Source: Vibrio sp. CAU 1672
Lineage (GTDB): Bacteria > Pseudomonadota > Gammaproteobacteria > Enterobacterales > Vibrionaceae
Length of the DNA: 64,000 bases
NCBI RefSeq assembly: GCF_029223195.1
Contig: NZ_JARHUF010000005.1
Coordinates: 1 to 64,000 of the forward strand
Direction: 5' to 3'
In this document: in pieces, positions 20,444-29,018 of the stretch
How the letters are laid out: each line of letters starts with the position of its first letter
Numbering within the stretch: the stretch's first letter is position 1
The notes under the pieces: generated by a model
What the model was told of the DNA's origin: nothing
Seen by the model: the letters and a program-made list of their open reading frames with translations, nothing else
The model's database searches: none
Made by a program: the position numbers and the translations under genes

Positions 20444-22003
20444 ATGTACGCAGGGGGTTTTAATGTGGTGACGGGAAATATACGTGTTGATAATATCAAT
20501 ATCCTTGTGATTGATGACAGCCCGAGCGCTGTAACACTCATCAAAGATCAATTGGTAGCAATTGGGGCGGACAAGACACGGATTACCTGTGCACACACGC
20601 CTGCTGTTGCCCTTCAAGCGGTAAAAACACGTTTCTTTCCGCTCATTATATTAGACTACCACCTCAACTCCGGGATGACCGGCTTAGACCTTTTAAACCT
20701 CATGTCCCGAACCAGGCTCATTTCCGACATGACTGCTGTACTGATGGTTTCCGGAGACGCAAGCCTTGAAACCGTACTGACCGCATTATCCGGGCGCGTA
20801 AGGTTTATGCTGACAAAGCCTCTACAAACCAAAGCACTGCAAAGCAAAATAATGGCCACGTTACGGGCGCAACAAACCCTGGCCGACGTCATCGCAAACC
20901 TGAGATTCTACGAGCATTTGACTCTGGATGATATCCTTTCTATCCATGAACAACACCATGGTGACATCAGTGTAGAAGCAGCGCTGATTGATTTCCTGAT
21001 TAAGGAAAACCACATTGACTTACTCGAGGCTCTGCTACCGAGCTGCAACGGCAAAACCCATGCAAGCCTGGTGTGCGCGCAAGCGTTTTTGCTTCACCGC
21101 CAGGGTAAAGAAACTCAAGCGATCACATTATTATCTGATTTCGTAATACAAAACCCGTTGTGTTTACGTGCGTTAGATAACTTGACCGGCCTATATGAAA
21201 GTTTGGGACAGTACAACAACGCCATGAGTATGGCCTACCGCGCCTTTAAGCTCACCCCCAGCAATAGCAGTCGAATGCTCACAGCCACACGTATTGCAAA
21301 TAAACTCGGTCAGTTAGATCAACTGTACAAAATTGGTCACTGCTTCGCCTGCCATCTTTCTCCGACCGATTCACAATGGCTGCCTTCAATCAGTACTTAC
21401 GTCGAGTATATGATCCAGCACTTCGATAAAATGCCCTCCAGACAGGAGAAGCGAACCTTACTGAAGAAGCTCAACGATTTCTGTTTAATCGTCCAGCAGC
21501 ACCTCAGTGAGTCGAAACAAAATGACTTACATGCATTTAAACAATTGATTCAATGCAAATTATTCATTGCCGAATCACGATTTCCGCAAGCACACAAAAA
21601 GTTGTTATTAGGACTGAGTTACTACTACAAACAACCAAAAAGAATGCCACTTACCATGATTAAACAAGCGATACCTCTGCTGGATTCTTTTGGTGAGTTT
21701 GCGATAAAGCAAAGCCTGACAGACCTGATATCTAACCGGCTGGAACTGCCCGACACCCCACCACTGAACTCTGTCAGTACAGAAGTTTGCTATGCAGACC
21801 GATATCCGTTTTCATCTGAACTCAAACTAAAGTTCCTGGCAAGTATAGATCCACAGCAATCCGCCCCGCCAGAGATAAAAACAACGCTTGAGTCACTGGC
21901 AGGGTGCCCACTACCTCCTAATTGGGCATTGTGGCTTAACGATTTCAGGAGTGGGCATTACCCTTCCCAGTTACCTCAGCCGTTCGATATGGCTGCGACT
22001 TAA
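20444..22003 (+). CDS. Response regulator with helical-repeat C-terminal region
   Basis: About 519 residues. Residues 18-140 are a receiver domain: acidic pair IDDS, phospho-acceptor Asp71 in LIILDYHLNSG, MVSGDAS switch region and conserved Lys in LTKPLQ. The remainder (about 150-519) is helical; LDNLTGLYESLGQYNNAMSM is TPR-like, and there is no DNA-binding or enzymatic domain that I can see. This is the layout of protein-interaction regulators linked to chemosensory or motility control. The start is uncertain: ATG 20444 has GAGG only two bases before it, whereas GTG 20465 has AGGGGG at 7 bases. Followed 14 bases later by an Hpt gene, so one operon. Confidence 0.82.
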   Translation: MYAGGFNVVTGNIRVDNINILVIDDSPSAVTLIKDQLVAIGADKTRITCAHTPAVALQAVKTRFFPLIILDYHLNSGMTGLDLLNLMSRTRLISDMTAVLMVSGDASLETVLTALSGRVRFMLTKPLQTKALQSKIMATLRAQQTLADVIANLRFYEHLTLDDILSIHEQHHGDISVEAALIDFLIKENHIDLLEALLPSCNGKTHASLVCAQAFLLHRQGKETQAITLLSDFVIQNPLCLRALDNLTGLYESLGQYNNAMSMAYRAFKLTPSNSSRMLTATRIANKLGQLDQLYKIGHCFACHLSPTDSQWLPSISTYVEYMIQHFDKMPSRQEKRTLLKKLNDFCLIVQQHLSESKQNDLHAFKQLIQCKLFIAESRFPQAHKKLLLGLSYYYKQPKRMPLTMIKQAIPLLDSFGEFAIKQSLTDLISNRLELPDTPPLNSVSTEVCYADRYPFSSELKLKFLASIDPQQSAPPEIKTTLESLAGCPLPPNWALWLNDFRSGHYPSQLPQPFDMAAT

Positions 22004-22017
22004 ATGAGGAAAGCGAT

Positions 22018-22347
22018 ATGATTGACTTCGACGAACTCCGCAAACGGATGGACCACGACCTCATGTTCCTCACCCTTCGTGACTACAATAACGACTATTC
22101 TGACGGACCAGGCCAGATTAATAAGCTTTACCAATCAAAGAGCTGGTCATCGTTATTTCTTCTGGCACACAGTTTAAAAACCATATTAGTCAGTTTGGGA
22201 GAACAGACGGCCACCCGCTCATTAGCGCGGATCGAAACAAACACCAGCAACGATGTTGCTCCCAACCTTGCAGACATTGAACTTATCAACACAGAATTAC
22301 GTACCATCAATACCCAAATCAAAAAATATTTAATGCGCATGGACTAA
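22018..22347 (+). CDS. Stand-alone Hpt domain protein
   Basis: A 109-residue histidine phosphotransfer protein. His51 in LLAHSLKTILVSLG matches the Hpt pattern HxLKG (Thr in place of Gly). The predicted four-helix layout is normal. It begins 14 bases after the response-regulator gene with GAGGAAAG before its ATG, which makes that regulator a natural partner in a phosphorelay. No hybrid histidine kinase is encoded in the window, so the kinase must be elsewhere. Confidence 0.82.
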   Translation: MIDFDELRKRMDHDLMFLTLRDYNNDYSDGPGQINKLYQSKSWSSLFLLAHSLKTILVSLGEQTATRSLARIETNTSNDVAPNLADIELINTELRTINTQIKKYLMRMD

Positions 22348-22402
22348 GCGTTTTGCCAATTTCATTCTAAAATGAAGTAGATGACTTAATGGAACAGGAA
22401 TT

Positions 22403-22594
22403 ATGAACGGAACACACTTTAAGGCGTTACTCGAATCGGTCAAAGATTTGACTCCAGCGCAAAAGCGTCACCTGATCTGCCAGACCAAAATGTCCTTAAA
22501 GCATGAAGAGGACATAACGTCTATTGCTGAATTACTCACGAGTGAAGAGCTCGAAGCATTGTTGGGACTACAAAATGTATCAGCAACCAAATAA
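22403..22594 (+). CDS. Small hypothetical protein, 63 residues
   Basis: Highly charged, helical protein: HFKALLESVKDLTPAQKRHL and then ELLTSEELEALLG. AGGAATT precedes the ATG. It ends the response regulator-Hpt group. No confident family. The pattern LLESVxxLTPAQ recalls the N-terminal leader of IS1595-type transposases, so it could be a remnant of one, but no transposase body follows. It could equally be a small partner of the signalling proteins. Confidence 0.55.
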   Translation: MNGTHFKALLESVKDLTPAQKRHLICQTKMSLKHEEDITSIAELLTSEELEALLGLQNVSATK

Positions 22595-22640
22595 GTAGCC
22601 ACCGCGTTAAGGGGTACAGCCGGTTTGCACTCTTTCCAGG

Positions 22641-24326
22641 CTATTGCTCCGTCCCTCTTCGGCCTTCTTTAGTTAATTGGTAAGTACTTTTTTTGATTGA
22701 ATTACTGAGTAGAAATTGATCCATCAAATTTGCAACTATCATCAACCCACGCCCAGAAACCGTGAAGCTGTTTAAATTCTCAACATTTGGCGCCACGATT
22801 GCCGACTGGATAGCAGCAAGAAACTCCTCTTTTGCCATAGGTTCGCCATAGTGTGCCACCTCCGTTCGCACGATTATCCGCTGCGCAGTATTTTCAGTCT
22901 CACATCTCAACGTCACCCACTGCCCCTCTTGCTCTTTGTAAGCATGCAGAAACGCGTTGTTCATTAACTCAACCACGCACAGTTCAAACTGCTGGCACAT
23001 CTCCTCTGATACACCACAAAGCCGCAAATAATCGGCTATCTCTCTGCCCGCTGACCGGGAGGCTGAGAATGAACTAATGTACCTACGTTCAAAAGCCGTA
23101 AGCGGGGTCTGAGCGGTAATCGGATGCCTGTTGTCATCCCACTGCGCCAGTAACAGGCACATATCATCATCCACACATCCTCCCCCTTGCCATTCCAGGA
23201 TCTGGTCAATGACATACTGCGTTTGTTGTTCAAATACAACAGAACCGGCACTTGATATCGCATTGCTCAGACGCTGCTGGCTGTAGAGCTCTTTACTACG
23301 TTTGGCTTCTGTCAGCCCGTCGGTGTATAACCACACCTGATCTCCGCGAGACAGCCGCACTGAACCACCAGCGTAAACTGCGCCCTCAAACACCCCGACG
23401 GCAAAGTTATCATGGCCAACCTGGTCAATCTGAGTCTGGTTATTTTTTTGCCACAGAATACGAGGGTGACCGGCGGTGCAATAACGAAACTCTCCGGTTC
23501 GGGTGTTTAACACCGCATAAGCAATGGTGAAATATAGTTGGTTATGCGGTGTCTGCTGGTAGCGTCGGTTAAGCCTCTCAACAACCTTTTCTGGTCTGCT
23601 TATCTTAAATTTGAGGCCATCAGGTTCCGGTTCCATCGTCAACGCTTCAGCGGCCTCGCGCTGGGATAACGTCTGCTGAATTGAAAAAGACAGCAGTGCC
23701 GAAGCAATACCGTGGCCAGCCACATCAAGCACATACATCGCAACGTGTTCCGCATCTAACGCCATGTACCCAAGCATGTCTCCGCCGATGTGGGCACAGG
23801 GCCGATGGACATAGGAAAAATGCACGTCATTCAGCCTACTGTCTGTTGGCAGCAACTGGGATATAAGATCACCCGCGGCGGCCAAATCCTGGCGAATAGT
23901 TTGGTAGGCATGATTAAGCTGATGATTAACGTCCGTCAGCGAGTTATGCAACGCCAGCGTTCTAAACCCGGCCCGGATGCGCGCCTGTAATTCTTCCACT
24001 GGTGTTTTCTTATCAATAAAGTCATCGGCTCCGGAATCAATACCCTCAATCACTGAGATTTGGTCATTTCTCGAAGAGAGCAGCACAAAGAAAACATAAC
24101 GCTGAAAGTCACCTGATTTAAGCTGTTTACACAGCTCAATACCGCTTATCCCCGGCATCATCAAATCACTTAAGACAAACTGGATATCGCGCCGCACAGT
24201 CATTATATCCAATGCCACTTCACCATTTTCTGCACAAACGACTTCATAGCCTTGCTTTTCTAATGCACTACACAAGTAGAGCAACACTGTCTGGCTGTCA
24301 TCGACGAGCAATATCGTATTCTTCAT
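22641..24326 (-). CDS. Response regulator-PP2C phosphatase-ATPase fusion (RsbU/RsbW-like)
   Basis: Three domains in 561 residues. A receiver (1-120) has DD at 9-10, Asp54 in VLSDLMMPG and Lys in DDFIDKKTP. A short coiled linker follows. Next is a SpoIIE-type PP2C serine phosphatase (about 175-385) with HIGGDMLGY, YVLDVAGHG, FAVGVFEG, YTDGLTEA and CVDDDMCLLLA. Last is a GHKL ATPase-like module (about 415-555) with VVELMNNAFLHAY and GRGLMIVANLMD. This combines the anti-sigma kinase and its phosphatase in one chain, as in partner-switch regulators such as HsbR. The STAS-domain antagonist it would act on is not in the window. The upstream small membrane protein ends 13 bases before its start. Confidence 0.9.
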   Translation of the reverse strand: MKNTILLVDDSQTVLLYLCSALEKQGYEVVCAENGEVALDIMTVRRDIQFVLSDLMMPGISGIELCKQLKSGDFQRYVFFVLLSSRNDQISVIEGIDSGADDFIDKKTPVEELQARIRAGFRTLALHNSLTDVNHQLNHAYQTIRQDLAAAGDLISQLLPTDSRLNDVHFSYVHRPCAHIGGDMLGYMALDAEHVAMYVLDVAGHGIASALLSFSIQQTLSQREAAEALTMEPEPDGLKFKISRPEKVVERLNRRYQQTPHNQLYFTIAYAVLNTRTGEFRYCTAGHPRILWQKNNQTQIDQVGHDNFAVGVFEGAVYAGGSVRLSRGDQVWLYTDGLTEAKRSKELYSQQRLSNAISSAGSVVFEQQTQYVIDQILEWQGGGCVDDDMCLLLAQWDDNRHPITAQTPLTAFERRYISSFSASRSAGREIADYLRLCGVSEEMCQQFELCVVELMNNAFLHAYKEQEGQWVTLRCETENTAQRIIVRTEVAHYGEPMAKEEFLAAIQSAIVAPNVENLNSFTVSGRGLMIVANLMDQFLLSNSIKKSTYQLTKEGRRGTEQ

Positions 24327-24339
24327 CGCTGAAAGTCGT

Positions 24340-24609
24340 TCACTCCGTAGTAATGGTAGTCAATTGCATGCGGTCCTCACCTCGATAACGAATATAATCC
24401 TCAACCATCAGTTGGTGCTGATAGCGAGTATATGACAGCGCTTCGTTAGCGATTAACAGTTGGTTCTCTTTCTCAATCAATTGCCCCTGCAGGATGTTGA
24501 TTCTATTAGCTTGGTCGGTATAACTGAAGTAGAACGCGGCAATGCCAAATAGGCTGATAACCAGCAGCGATACCAAGATAGTGTTGATGCTTTTAGCTTG
24601 AATACCCAT
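24340..24609 (-). CDS. Small membrane-anchored coiled-coil protein
   Basis: 89 residues with one N-terminal transmembrane helix (NTILVSLLVISLFGIAAFYF), then a predicted coiled coil (RINILQGQLIEKENQLLIAN). The gene sits 13 bases before the response regulator-PP2C gene, so the two should be cotranscribed. A membrane tether or adapter for that regulator is an attractive but unproven idea. No family recognised. Confidence 0.65.
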   Translation of the reverse strand: MGIQAKSINTILVSLLVISLFGIAAFYFSYTDQANRINILQGQLIEKENQLLIANEALSYTRYQHQLMVEDYIRYRGEDRMQLTTITTE

Positions 24610-24853
24610 AACGATTCCATCCTATGCTGAGTGAGCCTCCACCCACTATGTATATTGCAGTGATAAAAACGCAGGCGATGCCCCGTATGAGCCAAAAGAA
24701 GTTGCTATGAATTCATTGTTATATGCAAACAAGTATAGTGTAGTGTCTGGCAGAATCGAGAAAAAGTGACTCTACCTTGTTCACTGAATTGCAGCAAAAT
24801 GTGGAGTTAGTAGTGATTGAGCAATCAACACAACCACTACGAGAGGCAGGTCA

Positions 24854-25468
24854 TTAGGCCTGGAAAGCCGGTCTGGCGCTGATTAAATGATACCAGCGAG
24901 CAATGTGGGGAAATTCTTTCAGGACCGCAAGATTTAGCCCTTTTTCGACAAAACCAACAAAGACAAACCCGGTAATATCGACAATGGTGAACTTGTCACC
25001 TGCAATGTACGGGCTCTGCTCAAGCCGCGACTCCAGAAGCGGTAAAAATTCTATCACACGTTTTCTTGATTCTTCCCCCCAGGCAGAAACGCAGGTTTCC
25101 CGGTCGCGATAAATTTCAGTCAGGTTTCTAAAAGCTTGAAATGCCGTGTAGAGTCCCTGAAACTCTACAATGCGATGCCACATTTCCACTTGTGCTTTAT
25201 GCAGGGGAGTATCACCAAAAAGCGCACAGTCATTAACAAACTGCTGATCTAAATAGCGGCAAATGGCAACGCTTTCACATATCGTCATGCCATCATCTAA
25301 CTCTAGTAACGGCACTTTACCATTGACGCTTTTATCGCTGAAAGGCGGTATCAGATTGTCACCATCCCTGACATTTACTGCTACCCGATCCAGTTCACCA
25401 CCAATCTCACGAAGGAAAATATTCACTCGTTTGCAGCTTGGTGTCATTGCCGTTTCATAGAGCTTCAT
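24854..25468 (-). CDS. Glutathione S-transferase-like protein
   Basis: A 204-residue GST fold. The N-terminal thioredoxin-like domain (MTPSCKRVNIFLREIGGE; VPLLELDDGMTICESVAICRYLD, where Glu-Ser contacts glutathione) precedes the helical C-terminal domain (FTIVDITGFVFVGF). It is transcribed divergently from a TetR regulator, the usual arrangement for a stress-inducible detoxification gene under local control. Substrate unknown. Confidence 0.88.
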   Translation of the reverse strand: MKLYETAMTPSCKRVNIFLREIGGELDRVAVNVRDGDNLIPPFSDKSVNGKVPLLELDDGMTICESVAICRYLDQQFVNDCALFGDTPLHKAQVEMWHRIVEFQGLYTAFQAFRNLTEIYRDRETCVSAWGEESRKRVIEFLPLLESRLEQSPYIAGDKFTIVDITGFVFVGFVEKGLNLAVLKEFPHIARWYHLISARPAFQA

Positions 25469-25587
25469 CTCACATCCTTTTTCTTTATCTGACCAAGCGG
25501 TTAGATTATACTTTAGACAGTTTATAAATAATCCGTCAACACCGCCTGCCCTTGATTTTAGTCTTCGTTACTTAAATAGGATACACC
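25469..25587. promoter_or_regulatory. Divergent GST / TetR promoter region
   Basis: 119 bases hold both promoters. GATTAT (25504-25509) and ATAATC form an inverted repeat 18 bases apart, flanking an AT-rich core TTTAGACAGTTTA. A TetR-type operator is likely here by context; the exact site is uncertain. Confidence 0.4.
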
Positions 25588-26175
25588 ATGGCGAGAAAGC
25601 CCAATTTCGACCGTGAAGAAAAACTGTTACTCGCAATGGAGCTGTTTTGGCGTAAAGGCTTCGCACGCACTTCGATATCCGACCTGACCGAAGAGTTAAA
25701 CATCAACCGCTTTAGTCTGTATAACACCTATGGCGATAAGCAACAGTTATATTATGAAGCGCTTGATACATACCTCAAAAAGGTTTCGCTCCCCTCACTC
25801 ATACCATTAGAACAAGAAGGAGCCTCTCTCGGTGAAGTGGAAGCTTTCCTTAACGCTTTCGCCAACAAGCAAATACAGAATACACACGGATGTTTTATCC
25901 AGAATGCGTTGGTTGAGCATGCCGGGGACGATACAGATGTATTGCGCAAAGGACACTTTTTGTTTAATCACCTGTTAGAAACTATTGGCGATGCACTGGC
26001 TAACGCCCAACAGCAAGGCTTAGTTACCACAAGACTGAGTTCGATGGATCTGGCCAAACTTATTCTTAGCCAAATCCAAGGCATGCGGATGCTGGGTAAA
26101 GCAGAGCGTTACACTGATTTGAATGCAGCGTTAGAAGCGCTACTAACCTTAATTAAGAGTTCTTATGACAATTAA
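25588..26175 (+). CDS. TetR-family transcriptional regulator
   Basis: A 195-residue one-domain repressor. The N-terminal helix-turn-helix is standard: LLLAMELFWRKGFARTSISDL, then TEELNINRFSLYNTYGDKQQLYYEAL. The C-terminal ligand domain resembles the AcrR/YxaF type. It faces the GST gene divergently, so it likely represses that gene and itself. Its stop overlaps the start of the PPC-domain gene by 11 bases, so the two are translationally linked. Confidence 0.9.
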   Translation: MARKPNFDREEKLLLAMELFWRKGFARTSISDLTEELNINRFSLYNTYGDKQQLYYEALDTYLKKVSLPSLIPLEQEGASLGEVEAFLNAFANKQIQNTHGCFIQNALVEHAGDDTDVLRKGHFLFNHLLETIGDALANAQQQGLVTTRLSSMDLAKLILSQIQGMRMLGKAERYTDLNAALEALLTLIKSSYDN

Positions 26176-26587
26176 AATATATGCAACACGCCTGACACGT
26201 GGCTGCGACTTAAAACAGAGCATTAGTGATATGGTCAAGGCGAACCAGATTAAGGCCGGATCTGTTGCCTCTTGCGTTGGATGTGTCTCGCGTTTAAACA
26301 TTCGCTTAGCTGGTGCAAATAGCGAACTGGTACTCGAAGAGCCTCTGGAAATTGTCTCTGTGATGGCAACACTCACCCCTGCTCACCAGCACATACACAT
26401 TGCCGTATCAAAACAAAATGGCCAAGTCATTGGCGGGCACTTGTTGGCGGGGACGATAATCGACACCACGGCAGAGTTGATCCTGCATGGTTATCCTCAG
26501 CTTGAATTTTCTCGCCAGTTTGACGACTGTACCGGCTATACCGAACTCGAAATCACACCGGCAACTGCAGACCAAACTTCTGACTGA
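26165..26587 (+). CDS. PPC/DUF296-domain protein
   Basis: A 140-residue single-domain protein of the PPC/DUF296 (AT-hook-associated) fold. Support: RLTRGCDLKQSISDM, then AGSVASCVGCVSRLNIRLA, LEIVSVMATLTP, HIHIAVSKQNGQVIGGHLLAG and TTAELILHGYPQLEF. Stand-alone bacterial members of this family form trimers; their function is poorly known. Expressed with the upstream TetR regulator through an 11-base overlap. Confidence 0.85.
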   Translation: MTIKIYATRLTRGCDLKQSISDMVKANQIKAGSVASCVGCVSRLNIRLAGANSELVLEEPLEIVSVMATLTPAHQHIHIAVSKQNGQVIGGHLLAGTIIDTTAELILHGYPQLEFSRQFDDCTGYTELEITPATADQTSD

Positions 26588-26654
26588 GTCACCAGAGATC
26601 ATGTCAGCACTCTGCCATGTTTAGGTGATCAACGTTTAAGTGATCAACTTGCAT

Positions 26655-26763
26655 AAAAAAAAAAAGCGCTAATGCTCCGAAGAACAGTAGCGCGTTGCCA
26701 CCCCTGCAGTTATCGTCGTTAAATAACCGGGTTAAGCGATTCAACAATAAACCCGTTATTTGT
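26655..26763 (-). ncRNA. Candidate small RNA with two hairpins
   Basis: About 109 nt, minus strand, no ORF. At the 5' end AAATAACGGGTT pairs with AACCCGGTTATTT over 12 bp with one bulged G (26761-26750 with 26733-26721). Then comes a linker containing GCAGGGGTGGCAACG, and a terminator: GCGCTA / TAGCGC enclosing TGTTC-TTCG-GAGCA, with a UUCG tetraloop and 11 Ts. A sigma-70-like promoter (TTAAGC, 17 bases, TATGAT) sits just upstream. I do not recognise it as a named RNA. Alternative: the terminator serves the dienelactone hydrolase gene 200 bases upstream. Confidence 0.6.
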
Positions 26764-26770
26764 AATACAA

Positions 26771-26799
26771 ATCATATGCCAAATGTTTATATTGCTTAA
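26771..26799 (-). promoter_or_regulatory. Predicted promoter of the candidate sRNA
   Basis: On the minus strand TTAAGC (-35, 26799-26794), 17-base spacer, TATGAT (-10, 26776-26771). The -10 is near consensus; the -35 is weak. Confidence 0.45.
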
Positions 26800-26963
26800 T
26801 TTCAACCACTTACACTAAGATACATCATCAGGAATGGATCTTTTGCATTATGTTTGTGCATGCCGCACCAAAAAAGCAGATGGTTTCATATACAATATAA
26901 AGCTGTTTTTTACCCACTGGTGCTATTGAGATAACGAGACAACCAACTCAGAACCTAATCGAC

Positions 26964-27875
26964 TCATAAGAGATGTTGGTTGAAGAACTCAAGGGTTCTT
27001 TGCCATGCCAACTCTGCTTCTTCCGGTGCATAGCGGCCAGTCGAGTCATTGTGAAAACCATGATTCACATTGTCATACATCATCGCCTGATAGTTCGCAC
27101 CCATCGCTTTGAGGTCTTTTTCATACTCCGGCCATGTTGCATTTACCCGCTTATCCAAACCTGCAAAATGGAGCAACAGCGGCGCGCGGATGCCCTGACG
27201 AATCTCTTTGGCGGCAGGAGTGCCGTAAAATGGCACGCCAGCGTTAAGTTGTTGCTCCATCACGGCAGCTAACATATTGACTATATATCCTCCGAAGCAA
27301 AATCCAACCGCGCCAAGCTTGCCATTACCATTAGGATGGCGCTTGATGAACTCCGCTGCGGCGATAAAGTCCTGCTCGATTTTGGCTCGATCAAGGCTTT
27401 TTTGCATACGGCGGCCCTCGTCATCGTTACCGGGGTAGCCGCCGAGCGGGTAAAGCGCATCCGGAGCAAAGGCAATAAACCCGGCTTTCGCCAGACGTCG
27501 GGCGACATCTTTAATGTAGGGATTCAGACCCCGGTTTTCGTGGATCACCAGCACAGCAGGAGCAATCAGACTATCTTTTTTTGGTACCACCAGATAACCA
27601 TGTCCCTCTCCATGTCCTTGTGGCGAAGAGAACTTCTCATAACTGGCAAGGATAGCGGGATCATTAAATGACACTTGAGCCGCTTTAGCATAATCAGGAG
27701 TCAACGCCTCAAGCATGACTACCATGCTAAAACCCAAGGCGACCAGCCCGGAAAGTCGATGCAGAAATTCTCGCCGATCGATCTTGCCATGCGCATATTC
27801 ATCGTACCAATCGAATGCTTCTTGTGGAATAGGATGGTGATGCGGTTGATTACCTACCTTGTGAGTCATACCCAT
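26964..27875 (-). CDS. Dienelactone hydrolase-family protein, exported
   Basis: A 303-residue alpha/beta hydrolase of the dienelactone hydrolase family. Catalytic triad: Cys193 in VGFCFGGY, an Asp in FAGLDKRVN and a His in VNHGFHND. VIHENRGLNPYIKDVARRLA is the family's conserved entry segment. Residues 30-65 hold a DRREFLHRL stretch followed by a hydrophobic region, which looks like a twin-arginine-type signal placed after a 30-residue N-terminal extension rich in His. The natural substrate is unknown. ATG 27875 used; the ATG two codons later is equally possible. Confidence 0.88.
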   Translation of the reverse strand: MGMTHKVGNQPHHHPIPQEAFDWYDEYAHGKIDRREFLHRLSGLVALGFSMVVMLEALTPDYAKAAQVSFNDPAILASYEKFSSPQGHGEGHGYLVVPKKDSLIAPAVLVIHENRGLNPYIKDVARRLAKAGFIAFAPDALYPLGGYPGNDDEGRRMQKSLDRAKIEQDFIAAAEFIKRHPNGNGKLGAVGFCFGGYIVNMLAAVMEQQLNAGVPFYGTPAAKEIRQGIRAPLLLHFAGLDKRVNATWPEYEKDLKAMGANYQAMMYDNVNHGFHNDSTGRYAPEEAELAWQRTLEFFNQHLL

Positions 27876-28200
27876 TGTCCTGCCCTCTTCTGATTGATCG
27901 AAAAATATCGATTAGCAAGACAATAGATAAAGAATCAGGAATCAACAAATATTGCTCCCGGCACAAACAGAGCCGTTAATGACTATGGAAGACATTTTTC
28001 CAACCGTGATATCCTTACACCGAACAATAGAGTGACAGCCGAAGAGCCGACAATCGTGCTGGAAAACATCAGTTTAAAATAATACCAGCAATGTCCCTAT
28101 TACATATTTATTTCATATTCATAGGCTTAATTTTGAAATTTCTTCATACATAATAAAATACTTTCCGGAAAATGTCTGGAGCCGGTTATATGCAAAATTA
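27876..28200. other. Gene-free stretch
   Basis: 325 bases between the dienelactone hydrolase start and the GNAT stop. It should contain the hydrolase promoter near 27880-27960. AT-rich; no hairpin with a T tract and no ORF of note. Confidence 0.4.
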
Positions 28201-28635
28201 CTAACGCTTTAAAACCATAACCACACGAATTTCTTCATCTCCGAAATAATTGACTCCTTTGGCAACAACATAAAAGCCAAGCGATTCATAAAGTGCTAAC
28301 GCAGCCACATTAGCCGGGTCGACCGTTAGTTTGATTGTAATATTGGCAGGTAATGATGAAATAGCATGAATCATTAACTGTCGGGCGATACCCTGACCAC
28401 GATAATGCGTATCAACAGCAAGTGAGAGCACCCAAACCACACCGGGCTCATCGCTGTTAACAACGAGAACATATCCCATGATGGTGTCATTTGCTCTCGC
28501 GACAAGCAAGCCCTGCCGCCAACAGTCATAAGCCTGACGAAAGAAGAACCTCGGATACGCATGACCGCCAAACAAGCTGGACTCTAACTCAAAGATGGCG
28601 GAAAGGTCTTTTTTTGTTGCGCAAGCAATTTGCAT
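28201..28635 (-). CDS. GNAT-family N-acetyltransferase, RimI-like
   Basis: A 144-residue acetyltransferase. Acetyl-CoA motif A reads VLSLAVDTHYRGQGIARQLMIHA, with the RGQGIA loop, and motif B reads NVAALALYESLGFYVVAKGVNYF. This is the single-domain layout of RimI-type enzymes that acetylate protein N-termini or small amines; the target is unknown. Monocistronic. Confidence 0.85.
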   Translation of the reverse strand: MQIACATKKDLSAIFELESSLFGGHAYPRFFFRQAYDCWRQGLLVARANDTIMGYVLVVNSDEPGVVWVLSLAVDTHYRGQGIARQLMIHAISSLPANITIKLTVDPANVAALALYESLGFYVVAKGVNYFGDEEIRVVMVLKR

Positions 28636-29018
28636 GGTTTACCCCAAATCGTAAAATTTTGACCATGGTAAAAGCTTATTTTAAATAAAACTATATATAT
28701 CAATAAAATATACATAGAAGCTTCCACATTAAGCTTAGAAAGCTATGTCGGTTCAATCTAACTCACTCACAAACACCAACCGGGGCAATGATATTTAGTT
28801 GCTAAATGCCACTCTTTTGGTCAATAATCCGCCCCCTTAAAAAATAAAAATATTAATCATCTGACCGGATGGTGTGCATATCCATGTCAGATCAAACGTA
28901 GTCTGAACTCAGCCTGGAGCTGTGCAGGAGTCAGTCATTGACGCTACGTACATTAGATACCTTTGCTTTCCGTGTATGGAGGCGTTTTTCTATGAGTTTT
29001 CAGTTTAAGTAGTGGGTA
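28636..29018. other. Gene-free stretch upstream of the EAL protein
   Basis: 383 bases, divergent promoters for the GNAT and EAL genes. Apart from the palindrome at 28859-28892 nothing was recognised. Confidence 0.4.
28859..28892. promoter_or_regulatory. Imperfect palindrome upstream of the EAL gene
   Basis: ATCTGAC / GTCAGAT arms (7 bp) with inner ATGG / CCAT arms and a 3-base bulge. It lies 127-160 bases upstream of the EAL gene. No T tract, so an operator or leader hairpin fits better than a terminator. Confidence 0.35.

Noticed and set aside
26762..26788. Sigma-54 promoter for the candidate sRNA (TTTGGCATATGATTTGTATT)
   Set aside because: GG-N10-GT has the right spacing but lacks the -12 C, and a start from it would cut the 5' hairpin; the sigma-70-like reading fits better.
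28886..28912. A second IS481 terminal repeat (TGTCAGATCA near the EAL gene)
   Set aside because: The shared ten bases are explained by the local palindrome at 28859-28892 and no transposase remnant is near.
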